64,000 nucleotides of DNA from Methylovirgula sp. HY1. Its GTDB lineage: Bacteria; Pseudomonadota; Alphaproteobacteria; Rhizobiales; Beijerinckiaceae. Positions 1 to 9,361 of this stretch are shown here, piece by piece (positions within the stretch are counted from its first letter, which is position 1; each line of letters starts with the position of its first letter). Below the pieces are notes generated by a model. It had not been told where the DNA came from. It searched no databases and saw only the letters and a program-made list of their open reading frames with translations. The DNA lies in assembly GCF_019343105.1 (NCBI RefSeq), contig NZ_CP073764.1, forward strand, positions 2,654,001 through 2,718,000, written 5' to 3'. A program made the translations under genes and the position numbers.

Positions 1-1757
1 TTTATGATGATTTTTGCGCCGGCGATTGTTTCAATCTCCGCAAGCGTCAGCGGTGCCGCGAGCAGAATACGCGCCGCCGCCGCGCGACCGGCGATCTCGC
101 CGATCGCCAGAAAAGCTTCGCGCGCCAAAGCATCATGCGGCTCGACATAGGCGGCGCGGCCATTCGCGAGCAGAAATTCGCCGGGCTTGCCGCGTGCCTT
201 TGCAATCCGATCGGGGAAGGCGGCGGCGAGATGGCGGCCACAATTCTCGACATCACCTGTCCCATTGTCTGTGGCTTCGGCTTGTTTCAATAGGCTTTGG
301 ACGAGACGGCGCGCATCATTTGCACGTGGCGAGCGGTCTTTGCGGAAACGTTCCAGTCGCAGCGCCAGATCGGCGCTGTCACCGCCGAGTCCGCGTTCGG
401 TGAGGATGACCGCGATTTCGGCTGCGAGCACTGCCTCGCCGGAGCTGCGCGCGTCGAGAATCATGCGCGCCAAGCGTGGCGGCAGCGCAAGCTCGCGCAT
501 GGCGCGGCCGTCATCGGTGATGCCGCTATGATGATCGAGAGCGCCGAGCGACATCAGCAGGGTTTTTGCCTCCGCGAGGGCCACTTGTGGCGGCGGATCG
601 AGGAAGCGAAGGTCATGCGCCGGCGCGCGGGCGCCCCAGGCGATGCAATCGAGAAGGAAGCTCGACAAGTCGCTGTTGAGAATTTCCGGCGCGGCGAAAG
701 CCTCGAATGCGCCTGTGGCGGCCTCTTCCCAAAGCCGATAGCAGAGCCCCGGCTCCGTGCGCCCGGCGCGGCCGCGACGCTGATCGGCCGCCGCTCGGGA
801 GACGCGCACCGTCTCCAATCGCGTCAAGCCGCGGTCTGCTTCATAGCGCGGCACCCGGGCGAGACCGGAATCGATGACGATGCGCACGCCTTCGATCGTC
901 AGCGAGGTCTCGGCGATCGAGGTGGCGAGCACGATTTTGCGTTTGCCCGCCGCAATTGGCGCGATGGCGCGATCTTGCGCGGCTCGATCGAGCCCTGAAT
1001 AAAGCGGCGCAATCTCGATCGCAGGATCCTGGATCTTTTCGGCGAGAAGCGCTGCGAGCCGCGTGATTTCGCCTTGGCCTGGCAAAAAGACGAGGAGCGA
1101 CCCTGGATCGTCGGCAAGCGCCTTCATGACGGCCTGCGTGAGCGCCATCTCGATCCGTTCCGCTGGATCGCGGCCGAGATAGATCGTTGTGACAGGGAAG
1201 GCACGGCCTTGCGCTTCGATCACCGGAACGTCGTTGCCGAGAAGCGCCGCGACCCTGGCGCCGTCGAGTGTCGCCGACATGACGAGCAGGCGGAGATCGT
1301 TGCGCAGATTGCCGCTGACATCGAGCGCCAAAGCGAGGCCGAAATCGGCATCGAGCGAACGCTCATGGAACTCGTCGAACAAAACCGCGGCAATATTTTC
1401 GAGGCCGGGGTCGTCGAGAATCATGCGGGCGAAGACACCCTCGGTGACCACTTCGATGCGCGTCTTCGCTGAGACGCGCGACAAAAGCCGCATGCGCAGT
1501 CCGACGGTTTCGCCAACTGATTCACCGAGCGAAGCGGCCATCCGCTCCGCGGCGGCTCGCGCCGCGAGTCGCCGCGGCTCGAGCAGCACGATTTTACCTT
1601 TTTGCGCCCAAGCCTCGTCCAGAAGGGCAAGCGGAACCAAGGTCGTTTTGCCGGCGCCGGGCGGCGCGACGAGAACGGCATTGGCGCCGGTCGCGAGCGC
1701 CGCACGTATCCGCGGCAGGACCGGTTCGATTGGAAGCTTGGGGATAAGGCCATGCAT
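1..1757 (-). CDS. hrpB: ATP-dependent helicase HrpB (3' end outside window)
   Basis: DEAH-box RNA-type helicase of the HrpB family; its cellular role is poorly defined. The 585 codons visible run off the left edge of the window, so about the last quarter of the usual ~820 residues is missing. Visible motifs are Walker A PPGAGKTT (residues ~32-39), motif II LFDEFHERS (D128-E-F-H131), motif III MSAT, and motif VI QRRGRAGR, all in canonical order. HrpB proteins carry DEFH in motif II, as here. I chose the ATG at 1757 because it gives the usual short N-terminus, LIPKLPIEPVLP, just before the first helicase motif. It is divergent from kup, with 346 bp between them. The family call is firm; the function is not known in detail. 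Confidence 0.93.
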   Translation of the reverse strand, partial: MHGLIPKLPIEPVLPRIRAALATGANAVLVAPPGAGKTTLVPLALLDEAWAQKGKIVLLEPRRLAARAAAERMAASLGESVGETVGLRMRLLSRVSAKTRIEVVTEGVFARMILDDPGLENIAAVLFDEFHERSLDADFGLALALDVSGNLRNDLRLLVMSATLDGARVAALLGNDVPVIEAQGRAFPVTTIYLGRDPAERIEMALTQAVMKALADDPGSLLVFLPGQGEITRLAALLAEKIQDPAIEIAPLYSGLDRAAQDRAIAPIAAGKRKIVLATSIAETSLTIEGVRIVIDSGLARVPRYEADRGLTRLETVRVSRAAADQRRGRAGRTEPGLCYRLWEEAATGAFEAFAAPEILNSDLSSFLLDCIAWGARAPAHDLRFLDPPPQVALAEAKTLLMSLGALDHHSGITDDGRAMRELALPPRLARMILDARSSGEAVLAAEIAVILTERGLGGDSADLALRLERFRKDRSPRANDARRLVQSLLKQAEATDNGTGDVENCGRHLAAAFPDRIAKARGKPGEFLLANGRAAYVEPHDALAREAFLAIGEIAGRAAAARILLAAPLTLAEIETIAGAKIII

Positions 1758-2103
1758 GCGGCTCAGATGGCAGGTCGGGCGGCCAGCGGCAAGGGCGGCG
1801 CAAGGCATAAGACGCAAGCAAGCGGAATGCTGCACCGGCTATCGTTTCCACGCTGCGTAGAGCCATGATGAAACGGCATGGGCAGTGGATGCCGATAGAC
1901 CCCCTTTTTCCGGCGCCCAGAAAGCGCTATATGCGCCCGGCGCTGATGGAAATTAATAATAAAGGGATTAACAGCCATTCCTTCTCCGTTCTGCGCTTGG
2001 CGAGCAGGTAAGTCCGGCGGATATGCCGGATGAATAAATTTTGCGGCCTCTCATGGCATTGGCTCTGCGCCGCGAGAGCATCTTCCAAACAAGGATGTTG
2101 CGA
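1758..2103. other. Intergenic region hrpB/kup
   Basis: This 346 bp stretch separates divergent hrpB and kup and must carry both promoters. I see no coding potential and no clear promoter motif. An AT-rich stretch near 1950-1970 is the likeliest promoter zone. Frame-compatible kup starts exist inside it (TTG 2041, ATG 2053, ATG 2095), so its right edge is uncertain. Confidence 0.4.
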
Positions 2104-4029
2104 ATGGCGCTGACCGCGCATGACAAGGCCCCTGCCGCGCAGCCGGCCGTGGGCACGTTGACGGGCACGGCCGAAAAGAAACAAAGCTTTGCCGCTTTAG
2201 CGCTCGGCTCGATCGGCGTCGTCTATGGCGATATCGGCACCAGCCCGCTTTACGCCCTGCGGGAGTCGCTCGTTCACTCGAAATCGATCGGCATGACGGA
2301 TCACCATGTGATCGGCACGGTCTCGCTCCTGATCTGGGCATTGGTCTTCACCGTGACCGTCAAATATGTGTTCTTTCTGATGCGGGCGGACAATAAGGGT
2401 GAGGGCGGCACGCTCTCCTTGATGGCGCTGGCGCAGAATGCGCTCGGCCGGCGCGCTGCGGTGGTCTTCTTTCTGGGCGTGGCCGGCGCCGCGCTGTTTT
2501 CCGGTGACGCGATCATCACGCCGGCAATCTCGGTCCTTTCGGCTCTCGAAGGTCTCGATGTCGCCATGCCGGTGTTCGAACCCTATGTTCTGCCGGTCAC
2601 CATCGTCATATTGGTGTCGGTCTTCTGGGTGCAAAGCCATGGAACGGGGCGGGTCGCGACTTTCTTCGGCCCTGTCATGGCACTTTTCTTCGTCGTCATC
2701 GGCGTGCTGGGCGCGATCCATATTCCGGATGCGCCGCGTATCCTCCTCGCCTTCAACCCCATCGAGGGACTCGAATTTCTCTTTGGGCACGGACTCTTGG
2801 GCTTCGTCGTCCTCGGCTCCGTCTTCCTTGCCGTGACCGGCGCCGAAGCCCTCTACGCGGACATGGGGCATTTTGGCCGCCGGCCGATTCAGTCGGCATG
2901 GCTTTATTTCGTCTTGCCGGCACTGGGTCTCAATTACCTTGGCCAGGGGGCGCTCGTTCTCGTCAATAAGGCAGCCGTAGAAAATCCGTTCTTCATGCTC
3001 GCGCCGTCCTGGGCCATGCTGCCGCTTGTGCTGCTCGCCACCCTCGCGACGGTGATCGCGAGCCAGGCGGTGATCACCGGCGCCTTCTCTTTGGCGCGCC
3101 AGGCGATTCAGCTTGGTCTTCTGCCGCGGATGGAAATTCAGCATAAGTCCGAAACCCAGGAAGGGCAGATCTTCATTCCTTATGTCAACCGGCTGCTGCT
3201 CGTCGGTGTGCTGCTCTTGGTCCTCTTGTTCAAGAATTCCGGCGCGCTCGCCAACGCCTATGGGGTCGCGGTGACGGGCACCATGGTGACGACCACGGCG
3301 TTGGCCTTCATCGTCGTGTGGAAGAAATGGAAGTGGCCGTTCTGGGCGGCGCTAAGCTTCATCGCAGCGTTTCTGACGATCGACTGCGCCTTTCTCGCCG
3401 CCAATCTCGTCAAAGTCGTCGAAGGGGGCTGGGTGCCGCTTCTCATCGCCTGCTGCACGATGATCATCATGTGGACTTTCGTGCGCGGCAATCGGCAGCT
3501 CGGGCAAAAGATGCGGCGTGATTCGATTCCGCTGCAAGAACTCATCCGCATGTTGGAAAAATCAAAGCCGACGCGGGTACCCGGCACGGCGATATTCCTC
3601 ACCAATCAGCCGGAGGTCGCACCTTCCGCGTTGATGCATAATCTGAAGCACAACAAGGTCCTGCATGAACACGTCTGGATCATGTCGGTGCGCACCGAAA
3701 GCATGCCGCGCGTGCCCATCAGCAACCGCTATGAAATCGAGCAGGTGTCGGAGGACTTCACCCGTATCACGCTGCATTACGGCTATATGGAAAGTCCGCG
3801 GATACCCGCCGCGCTGGCGCTTCTGCGCAAATGCGGGCTCAAATTCGACATCATGACGACCTCCTTCTTCCTCGGCCGCCGAAACATCAAGACCTCGCCC
3901 ACATCCGGCATGCCGCATTGGCAGGACAAGCTTTTCGTCAGCATGATGAAACAGGCCGCCAATGCGACCGACTTTTTCGCGATTCCGTCGGATCGCGTCG
4001 TCGAGCTTGGTGCGCAGGTCACGGTGTGA
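2104..4029 (+). CDS. kup: Kup-type low-affinity potassium transporter
   Basis: K+/H+ symporter of the KUP/HAK/KT family in the inner membrane. The 641-residue product has the family signature GVVYGDIGTSPLYA (residues ~39-52) at the start of the first membrane helix, followed by about 12 hydrophobic segments up to residue ~460 and a soluble C-terminal domain, as expected for Kup (620-640 residues). The ATG at 2104 is preferred because AAGG lies 7-8 bases upstream and the length fits. In-frame starts at 2041 (TTG), 2053 and 2095 would add up to 21 residues. It is monocistronic as far as can be seen; the next gene begins 151 bp downstream. No regulatory site was recognised. Confidence 0.96.
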   Translation: MALTAHDKAPAAQPAVGTLTGTAEKKQSFAALALGSIGVVYGDIGTSPLYALRESLVHSKSIGMTDHHVIGTVSLLIWALVFTVTVKYVFFLMRADNKGEGGTLSLMALAQNALGRRAAVVFFLGVAGAALFSGDAIITPAISVLSALEGLDVAMPVFEPYVLPVTIVILVSVFWVQSHGTGRVATFFGPVMALFFVVIGVLGAIHIPDAPRILLAFNPIEGLEFLFGHGLLGFVVLGSVFLAVTGAEALYADMGHFGRRPIQSAWLYFVLPALGLNYLGQGALVLVNKAAVENPFFMLAPSWAMLPLVLLATLATVIASQAVITGAFSLARQAIQLGLLPRMEIQHKSETQEGQIFIPYVNRLLLVGVLLLVLLFKNSGALANAYGVAVTGTMVTTTALAFIVVWKKWKWPFWAALSFIAAFLTIDCAFLAANLVKVVEGGWVPLLIACCTMIIMWTFVRGNRQLGQKMRRDSIPLQELIRMLEKSKPTRVPGTAIFLTNQPEVAPSALMHNLKHNKVLHEHVWIMSVRTESMPRVPISNRYEIEQVSEDFTRITLHYGYMESPRIPAALALLRKCGLKFDIMTTSFFLGRRNIKTSPTSGMPHWQDKLFVSMMKQAANATDFFAIPSDRVVELGAQVTV

Positions 4030-4180
4030 ACATGGGGCTGGGGCGCGGCCGGCTCATGTCGCGCCCTGAGGATGTCATCAGCACGGGGGAATTTGCTGCG
4101 CCTGCGGAGTCGACCGAATTCGGGCAAGGTGCAAAAGCTTATTATATCTGGCCGCGACGCGCAGGGGACAGGTTACGGCA

Positions 4181-5260
4181 ATGGCGGATGACGAGAAGAG
4201 CGGCCCGGCGCAATTGCTCAATACGCCGAATTTGAGCGACGCTCTCGAAAGCGACCGATTCAAGCAATTCCTCGATCACGTGCCGTTTGCCGTCATCGTT
4301 TCCGAACTGCAGCCGACAGAAAAAATAGCCTATGCAAATCTCGAATTTGAGCGTCTGAGCGGACAGGCAGCGGTTGAAATTGAAGGAAAGTCCTGGGCCG
4401 TCGTGCCGGGCAAAGCGATGGTCGCGGATGGCGAACGGTGGCTCAATGAGGCCATTGTCGATGGCGAGGATTATCTCGGCACTTTTACGATCGAGCATGA
4501 CGAAAAGACAGTGGCCGTCTATGCATGGTCCAATATTATCGAAGACGATGATGGCGCGCCTGTCTTCCGGATTGCGGCGCTGGCGGAAATTCTTCAGCCG
4601 GAACATTTTGAGCGCAAGGATCTCCAGCAGAGTATTCAAGAGAAGGACATGTTGCTGCGTGAGCTGCAGCACCGCGTGAAAAACAATCTGCAGATGATCA
4701 CAGCGCTGATCCGCCTCGAATCGCGCAATCTCCCCGATGAAACCAGCGAACGCTTCGGCCGCCTTGCCGGCCGCATAGAAGCACTCGCTTTGCTCTATCA
4801 TTCGCTCGCCGAGGCGCCTTTAGCTCAAACCGTCGATCTCGGTGTCTATCTCAGCCAAATTGCCTCGGCGGTCATGCGCGCGTATGCGGTCGAAGGCATT
4901 CGCTTTGATCTCCAGGTCGATACATGGCCCGTTTCGGTCAACGTCGCGATGCCCGCTGGGTTGGTCGTCAATGAGCTACTCACCAATGCGCTCAAACATG
5001 CGTTTGTCGGGCGCGAGGGCGGGACGATCACTTTGCATAGTCTCGTCGATGATACCGGCTGCCGCGTGACCATTGCAGATGATGGTGTCGGCCTCGCCGA
5101 GGGAGTTCACTGGCCGCAACCAGGCAAGCTTGGAATGTTGATCGTCAAATCACTCCGCGAAAATGCAAAAGCGCATGTCGAAATTCAATCGGAACGCGGC
5201 AAAGGCCTGTGTGTGACGATTTTCTTCGCGCGCGCCGATGCGGCGCCGAAGTCGCTTTGA
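4181..5260 (+). CDS. PAS-domain sensor histidine kinase, HisKA_2 type
   Basis: Soluble 359-residue sensor kinase without membrane segments. The N-terminal ~130 residues form a PAS-like sensor domain (phrases DHVPFAVIVSEL, ANLEFERLSG). The phosphoacceptor helix contains LRELQHRVKNNLQMI, with His164 as the likely phosphorylated residue. This is the HisKA_2 pattern of alphaproteobacterial kinases related to the HWE group and the general stress kinases. The HATPase domain shows an N box (NELLTNALKHAF) and a G box (DDGVGLAEG). GGGGA lies ~10 bases before the ATG. No response regulator is adjacent, so the signal and partner are unknown; it is an orphan kinase between kup and mutS. Confidence 0.88.
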   Translation: MADDEKSGPAQLLNTPNLSDALESDRFKQFLDHVPFAVIVSELQPTEKIAYANLEFERLSGQAAVEIEGKSWAVVPGKAMVADGERWLNEAIVDGEDYLGTFTIEHDEKTVAVYAWSNIIEDDDGAPVFRIAALAEILQPEHFERKDLQQSIQEKDMLLRELQHRVKNNLQMITALIRLESRNLPDETSERFGRLAGRIEALALLYHSLAEAPLAQTVDLGVYLSQIASAVMRAYAVEGIRFDLQVDTWPVSVNVAMPAGLVVNELLTNALKHAFVGREGGTITLHSLVDDTGCRVTIADDGVGLAEGVHWPQPGKLGMLIVKSLRENAKAHVEIQSERGKGLCVTIFFARADAAPKSL

Positions 5261-5485
5261 TCGCGAGGGACGGTCTTGGCCGCGGGTTAGCCATTGGCTT
5301 TCCCGTCTCCCAGCTGCGATAAGCTAAAGAGCCGTGGACGGAAGCCGGCGTCCGCGTGCATTGCCGGTGCCGGTTTGCTATCGTTTCGCTCCATCGCAGC
5401 GTCCGCGCGATGAAGACGTCCTCTTATCCTTTGAGAAATTCCAACAAATTCTGGCGATGATGCCGGTGCCGGTGACCAGATTGCG

Positions 5486-8158
5486 ATGAGCGACTCGCCG
5501 AAGATCACCCCGATGATGGCGCAATATATCGAGATCAAATCCGTCAATTCGGATTGTCTCCTGTTTTACCGCATGGGGGATTTCTACGAGCTTTTCTTTG
5601 GCGACGCGGAGATTGCTTCGCGCGCGCTCGGCATCGTGCTGACCAAGCGCGGCAAGCATATGGGCCAAGATATTCCGATGTGCGGCGTGCCGATCGAACG
5701 CGCCGATGATTATCTGCAAAGGTTGATCGCACTCGGCCATCGTGTCGCGGTTTGCGAACAGATCGAAGATCCGGCCGAGGCGCGCAAGCGCGGTGCGCAA
5801 TCCATCGTCAAGCGCGATGTCGTGCGCCTCGTCACGCCAGGCACGATCACCGAGGAACGTCTGCTCGATCCGGCCAAGGCCAATTGTCTGCTGGCGATCG
5901 TGAGGCAGCATGTGTCCGAGACGGACTTCGTCTATGGGCTCGCCGCTGTCGATATTTCGACGGGCGTCTTTCAAGTGACGGAAGTGGCGCATTTGGCGCT
6001 CGGCGCCGAAATCGGCCGCATCGAACCTGCTGAGATCGTTGCTCCGGAGGCACTTTGCAGCGACCCGCTTTTTTCGGGTCTCATTCGCGATCTTGCGGTT
6101 CCGCTGACGCCGCTCGGCCGTGACATCGGCGATCATGGCAGTGCTGAGCGGCGACTGATGGACTTTTTCAAGCTCGCGACGCTCGAAGGGCTCGGAACTT
6201 TTTCGCGCGTCGAGATGGGCGCGGCGGCGCTCGCGATCTTCTATATCGAACGCACGCAGCTCGCCGCGCGGCCGGCGCTCGATCTGCCGTCGCGCATTCG
6301 CAGCGACCTGCGAATGGAGATCGATGCGGCGACGCGTGCCAATCTGGAATTGACGCGCACTCTGTCGGGCCAGCGCGCGGGATCGCTGATCGCCGCGATC
6401 GATCTCTCCGTCACGCCGGCGGGCAGCCGGCTTCTGGCGGAACGGCTCGCCGGGCCTTTGACGGAACGTGCGGCCATTCTCGCGCGGCTCGATGCGGTGA
6501 GCTTTTTTCGCGAGGAGCGCAGTCTCTCTGCTGAGCTGCGGACAAGTCTCAAAGCTGCGCCGGACCTTGCCCGGCCATTGTCGCGCCTCGCCTTGCAGAG
6601 GGGCGGTCCGCGCGACCTCGCCTCTTTGCGCGATGGGCTCTTTGCGGCGGCCGCGATCGCGCAGCGGCTCGACGGCATGAACGCGCCTGACGAACTTGCC
6701 GCCGCGGCACGGGCCGCGGGCGCGATTGATCCTGCGATTGCCATACTGTTGAGCGACGCGTTGGCGGAAGAGCTGCCGTTGAAACGTGGCGACGGCAATT
6801 TCATTCGTGTCGGCTATGATGGCGAGCTCGATGAGGCGCGTTGCTTGCGCGACGCGAGCCGCCGCGTGATCGCCGAGTTGCAGGCGCGCTATTGCGGGCT
6901 CACCGAAACCCGGCAATTGAAGCTCAAGCATAATAATTTTCTCGGCTTCTTCGTCGAAGTGCCGCAGGCGCAAGGCGAGCGGCTGATGAAGCCGCCCTTC
7001 GATGCGACATTCATCCACCGGCAGACCATGGCGGATGCGATGCGCTTTTCGACGGCGGAACTGGCCGAGCTCGAAACCAAGATTTCCGCAGCCGCGGATC
7101 GCGCGCTCGCCCGCGAACAGGCGATTTTCGATTTCGCGGTGGCCCAGATCCTCGCGGCGGAGACGTCGATCAAGGCTGCGGCGGAAGCGCTTGCGATCAT
7201 CGATGTTACCGCTGCGCTGGCGGAACTCGCCGAGCAGCGCGATTGGACGCGGCCTGATGTCGATGAAACGCTTGCCTTTTGCGTCGAAGGCGGCCGCCAT
7301 CCGGTGGTCGAAGCGGCGCTTGCCGCATCCGGCAAGCCTTTCGTCGCCAATGATTGCATGCTCTCGGCGCAAGATTGCGCGAGCGGCCTCATCGCCATTA
7401 TTACCGGACCGAACATGGCCGGAAAATCAACCTATTTGCGGCAGAACGCCTTGATCGGCATCCTCGCGCAAATGGGCGCTTTCGTGCCGGCGACGCATTG
7501 CCGGATCGGCATTATCGATCGGCTCTTCTCGCGCGTCGGCGCGGCCGATGATCTTGCCCGCGGCCGCTCCACTTTCATGGTCGAGATGGTCGAAACAGCG
7601 GCGATCCTCAATCAGGCGAGTGCTCGCTCGCTCGTTATTCTCGATGAGATCGGTCGCGGCACGGCGACATTCGACGGGCTTTCCATCGCCTGGGCGGTGA
7701 TGGAACATTTGCATGAAAAGAATCGCGCGCGGGCGCTGTTCGCGACCCATTTCCATGAACTGACGCAGCTCGCCAAGCGATTGACGCGCGTCGTCAACCT
7801 CACAATGCGGGTGACGGATTGGCAGGGCGACGTCGTGTTTCTACATGAGATCGTTCCGGGCGCTGCGGATCGCTCTTATGGCATTCAGGTTGCCAAATTG
7901 GCGGGTCTGCCATCCGCGGTCATCGAGCGCGCCAAACATCTTCTCGCCGAGCTCGAGGCTGGAGATCGGCGGACACCCGTCGAACAGCTCGTGGCCGACC
8001 TGCCGCTTTTCGCCGCTCCGCCGCCGGCTGCCGCAGCGGATGGAGCAAACGCGGAAGGCGCAAACGCACTCGCGGCGGCGCTCCATGCGCTCGATCTTGA
8101 CGCGCTATCGCCGCGCGCCGCCCTGGAGGCGTTGTATCGATTGAAAGCCCTGCGCTAG
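5486..8158 (+). CDS. mutS: DNA mismatch repair protein MutS
   Basis: Mismatch recognition ATPase of methyl-independent repair, 890 residues, the normal length. The mismatch-reading motif F-Y-E is at residues 33-35 (GDFYELFF) in the N-terminal domain. The ATPase domain has Walker [10 protein letters not shown] (~641-649), Walker [12 protein letters not shown] (~713-723) and the conserved ATHFHEL. The C-terminus ends with a short helical tail as in other alphaproteobacteria. The ATG at 5486 gives the standard start ([10 protein letters not shown]). mutL is not in the window. A palindromic repeat begins directly at the stop codon (see 8157-8258). Confidence 0.98.
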   Translation: MSDSPKITPMMAQYIEIKSVNSDCLLFYRMGDFYELFFGDAEIASRALGIVLTKRGKHMGQDIPMCGVPIERADDYLQRLIALGHRVAVCEQIEDPAEARKRGAQSIVKRDVVRLVTPGTITEERLLDPAKANCLLAIVRQHVSETDFVYGLAAVDISTGVFQVTEVAHLALGAEIGRIEPAEIVAPEALCSDPLFSGLIRDLAVPLTPLGRDIGDHGSAERRLMDFFKLATLEGLGTFSRVEMGAAALAIFYIERTQLAARPALDLPSRIRSDLRMEIDAATRANLELTRTLSGQRAGSLIAAIDLSVTPAGSRLLAERLAGPLTERAAILARLDAVSFFREERSLSAELRTSLKAAPDLARPLSRLALQRGGPRDLASLRDGLFAAAAIAQRLDGMNAPDELAAAARAAGAIDPAIAILLSDALAEELPLKRGDGNFIRVGYDGELDEARCLRDASRRVIAELQARYCGLTETRQLKLKHNNFLGFFVEVPQAQGERLMKPPFDATFIHRQTMADAMRFSTAELAELETKISAAADRALAREQAIFDFAVAQILAAETSIKAAAEALAIIDVTAALAELAEQRDWTRPDVDETLAFCVEGGRHPVVEAALAASGKPFVANDCMLSAQDCASGLIAIITGPNMAGKSTYLRQNALIGILAQMGAFVPATHCRIGIIDRLFSRVGAADDLARGRSTFMVEMVETAAILNQASARSLVILDEIGRGTATFDGLSIAWAVMEHLHEKNRARALFATHFHELTQLAKRLTRVVNLTMRVTDWQGDVVFLHEIVPGAADRSYGIQVAKLAGLPSAVIERAKHLLAELEAGDRRTPVEQLVADLPLFAAPPPAAAADGANAEGANALAAALHALDLDALSPRAALEALYRLKALR

Positions 8159-8258
8159 CGCATGATCCGGAAAAGTTGAGTGACTTTTCCGATAAGATCA
8201 TGCGTTAAAACAAAGAGACAGAGCCGAAGGACGATTCCGAGTGAATCCATCGCGCTCC
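8157..8258. repeat. Mosaic palindromic intergenic repeat, copy 1
   Basis: An imperfect palindrome starts in the mutS stop codon: CGCATGATC / GATCATGCG ends enclose CCGGAAAAGT and ACTTTTCC arms (8159-8205). A further 50 bp containing GAGCGCGATGGATTC on the minus strand follows. The same core (GGAAAAGT-N-ACTTTTCC) recurs at 50213, 51893 and 62817. It resembles the rhizobial intergenic mosaic elements. It may act as a 3' mRNA end structure or terminator for mutS; that is inference. Confidence 0.75.
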
Positions 8259-8673
8259 AAGCTCTGTTTTTCTCAGCGCTTGGGCCTGTCCAAGAAGGCG
8301 CGCGCCGAGGTCCGTCCACCAAATTCGTTTCGAGGAGGATCTTAAGCGCGTCACGGCAGCGCTTTCGTTCCGCGTCTGCCGGCCTGGGATAGAGCCGATA
8401 CGGCCGGAATCCACCCCCTGCGACAAAATTGACCAGCACTTACTGTTAAGCTTGGCCAGGCCTTATGCTGCTGGCGCGGCGCCGCCCACGCCGCAAAACA
8501 TTAAATAATAACAAAGACTTGATTCGATCCCATTGGCGACAAGTCGAGATATTGCGGCAAAAGTCCGGCGAAGCAGATCCAAGATAAGACCGCTTCTTGC
8601 CTAAAGTTGTACTTTTTGTGACCATAAACCGCTAATAGCAACCTAACCCGATCTGTAACCACAGAAAGGGTAG
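8259..8673. other. Intergenic region upstream of the rlpA-like gene
   Basis: This 415 bp stretch has no convincing gene. Its right part (8490-8660) is clearly more AT-rich than the rest of the window and presumably holds the promoter of the downstream secreted protein gene. GAAAGG lies 5-10 bases before the ATG at 8674. Confidence 0.4.
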
Positions 8674-9162
8674 ATGTTGAAATTAGTCAGTATCATTGTA
8701 GGCGTTGTGTCTATTTGTGTGTTCTCTAGTGGGCTTGCATCAGCTCACTCTTACCATCACTCCCACCACCGCTCGCATCATTACGCTTATCACTCTCATA
8801 ACCGATATCATCATTACGCTTATCGCACTTTTAATCGGTCACATTACCGATCTTACTATGAATATTACCATCAGGCCAATGGCCAGTCTTACATGAAAGC
8901 CTCATTCTATTCGGCGGGACATCGCACTGCGTCGGGAGAGCATTTCAATCCAAACGGATATACCGCCGCAAGTCGTACGTTGCCTTTCGGGACAAGGCTA
9001 CAAGTCACGAATCCGGTCAATGGCCGCTCGGTGACCGTACGGGTCAATGATCGTGGCCCGTTCATTCGCGGCCGAGATTTGGATCTCGCGCGCGGCGCTG
9101 CGGCAGCGCTCGGCATGATCGGGCAAGGCACCGCAAATCTTAAGGTCGCACGGCTGAACTGA
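8674..9162 (+). CDS. RlpA-like secreted protein with His/Tyr-rich N-terminal repeats
   Basis: 162 residues: a signal peptide (1-~24, cleavage after ASA), a His/Tyr/Ser/Arg-rich segment (~25-68) and a double-psi beta-barrel RlpA-like domain (~70-162) with the family phrases YSAGHRTASGEHF, LPFGTRLQVTN and VNDRGPFIRGRDLDLA. RlpA-type proteins act on septal peptidoglycan as lytic transglycosylases or binding proteins. This one lacks a lipobox and a SPOR domain, so it is a short secreted variant. The His-rich segment is built on an 11-residue unit (HYAYHSHNRYH, HYAYRTFNRSH); at DNA level a 16-bp unit recurs 33 bp apart (8776 and 8809). The segment is AT-richer than neighbouring genes, suggesting recent expansion or transfer. 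Metal or surface binding by the His-rich part is a guess. Confidence 0.85.
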   Translation: MLKLVSIIVGVVSICVFSSGLASAHSYHHSHHRSHHYAYHSHNRYHHYAYRTFNRSHYRSYYEYYHQANGQSYMKASFYSAGHRTASGEHFNPNGYTAASRTLPFGTRLQVTNPVNGRSVTVRVNDRGPFIRGRDLDLARGAAAALGMIGQGTANLKVARLN

Positions 9163-9361
9163 GATATAGCGGCCCCGGAGTCGCCGCGTGTTGGACGGGG
9201 CCGCTTATCTCAGGCTTTGCGACATTGCCTGGCGAGTTTGGGGATACCGCTCGCGCTCTTGTGCTTGGCCTTCGCGATCGGGTCTTATCTCGATATTGAG
9301 CGGCGGCGATGGCAGTCCTTCCCGGCTAAGCTGGGCGGGTTTTGCGAGGCCGCACCCAATG

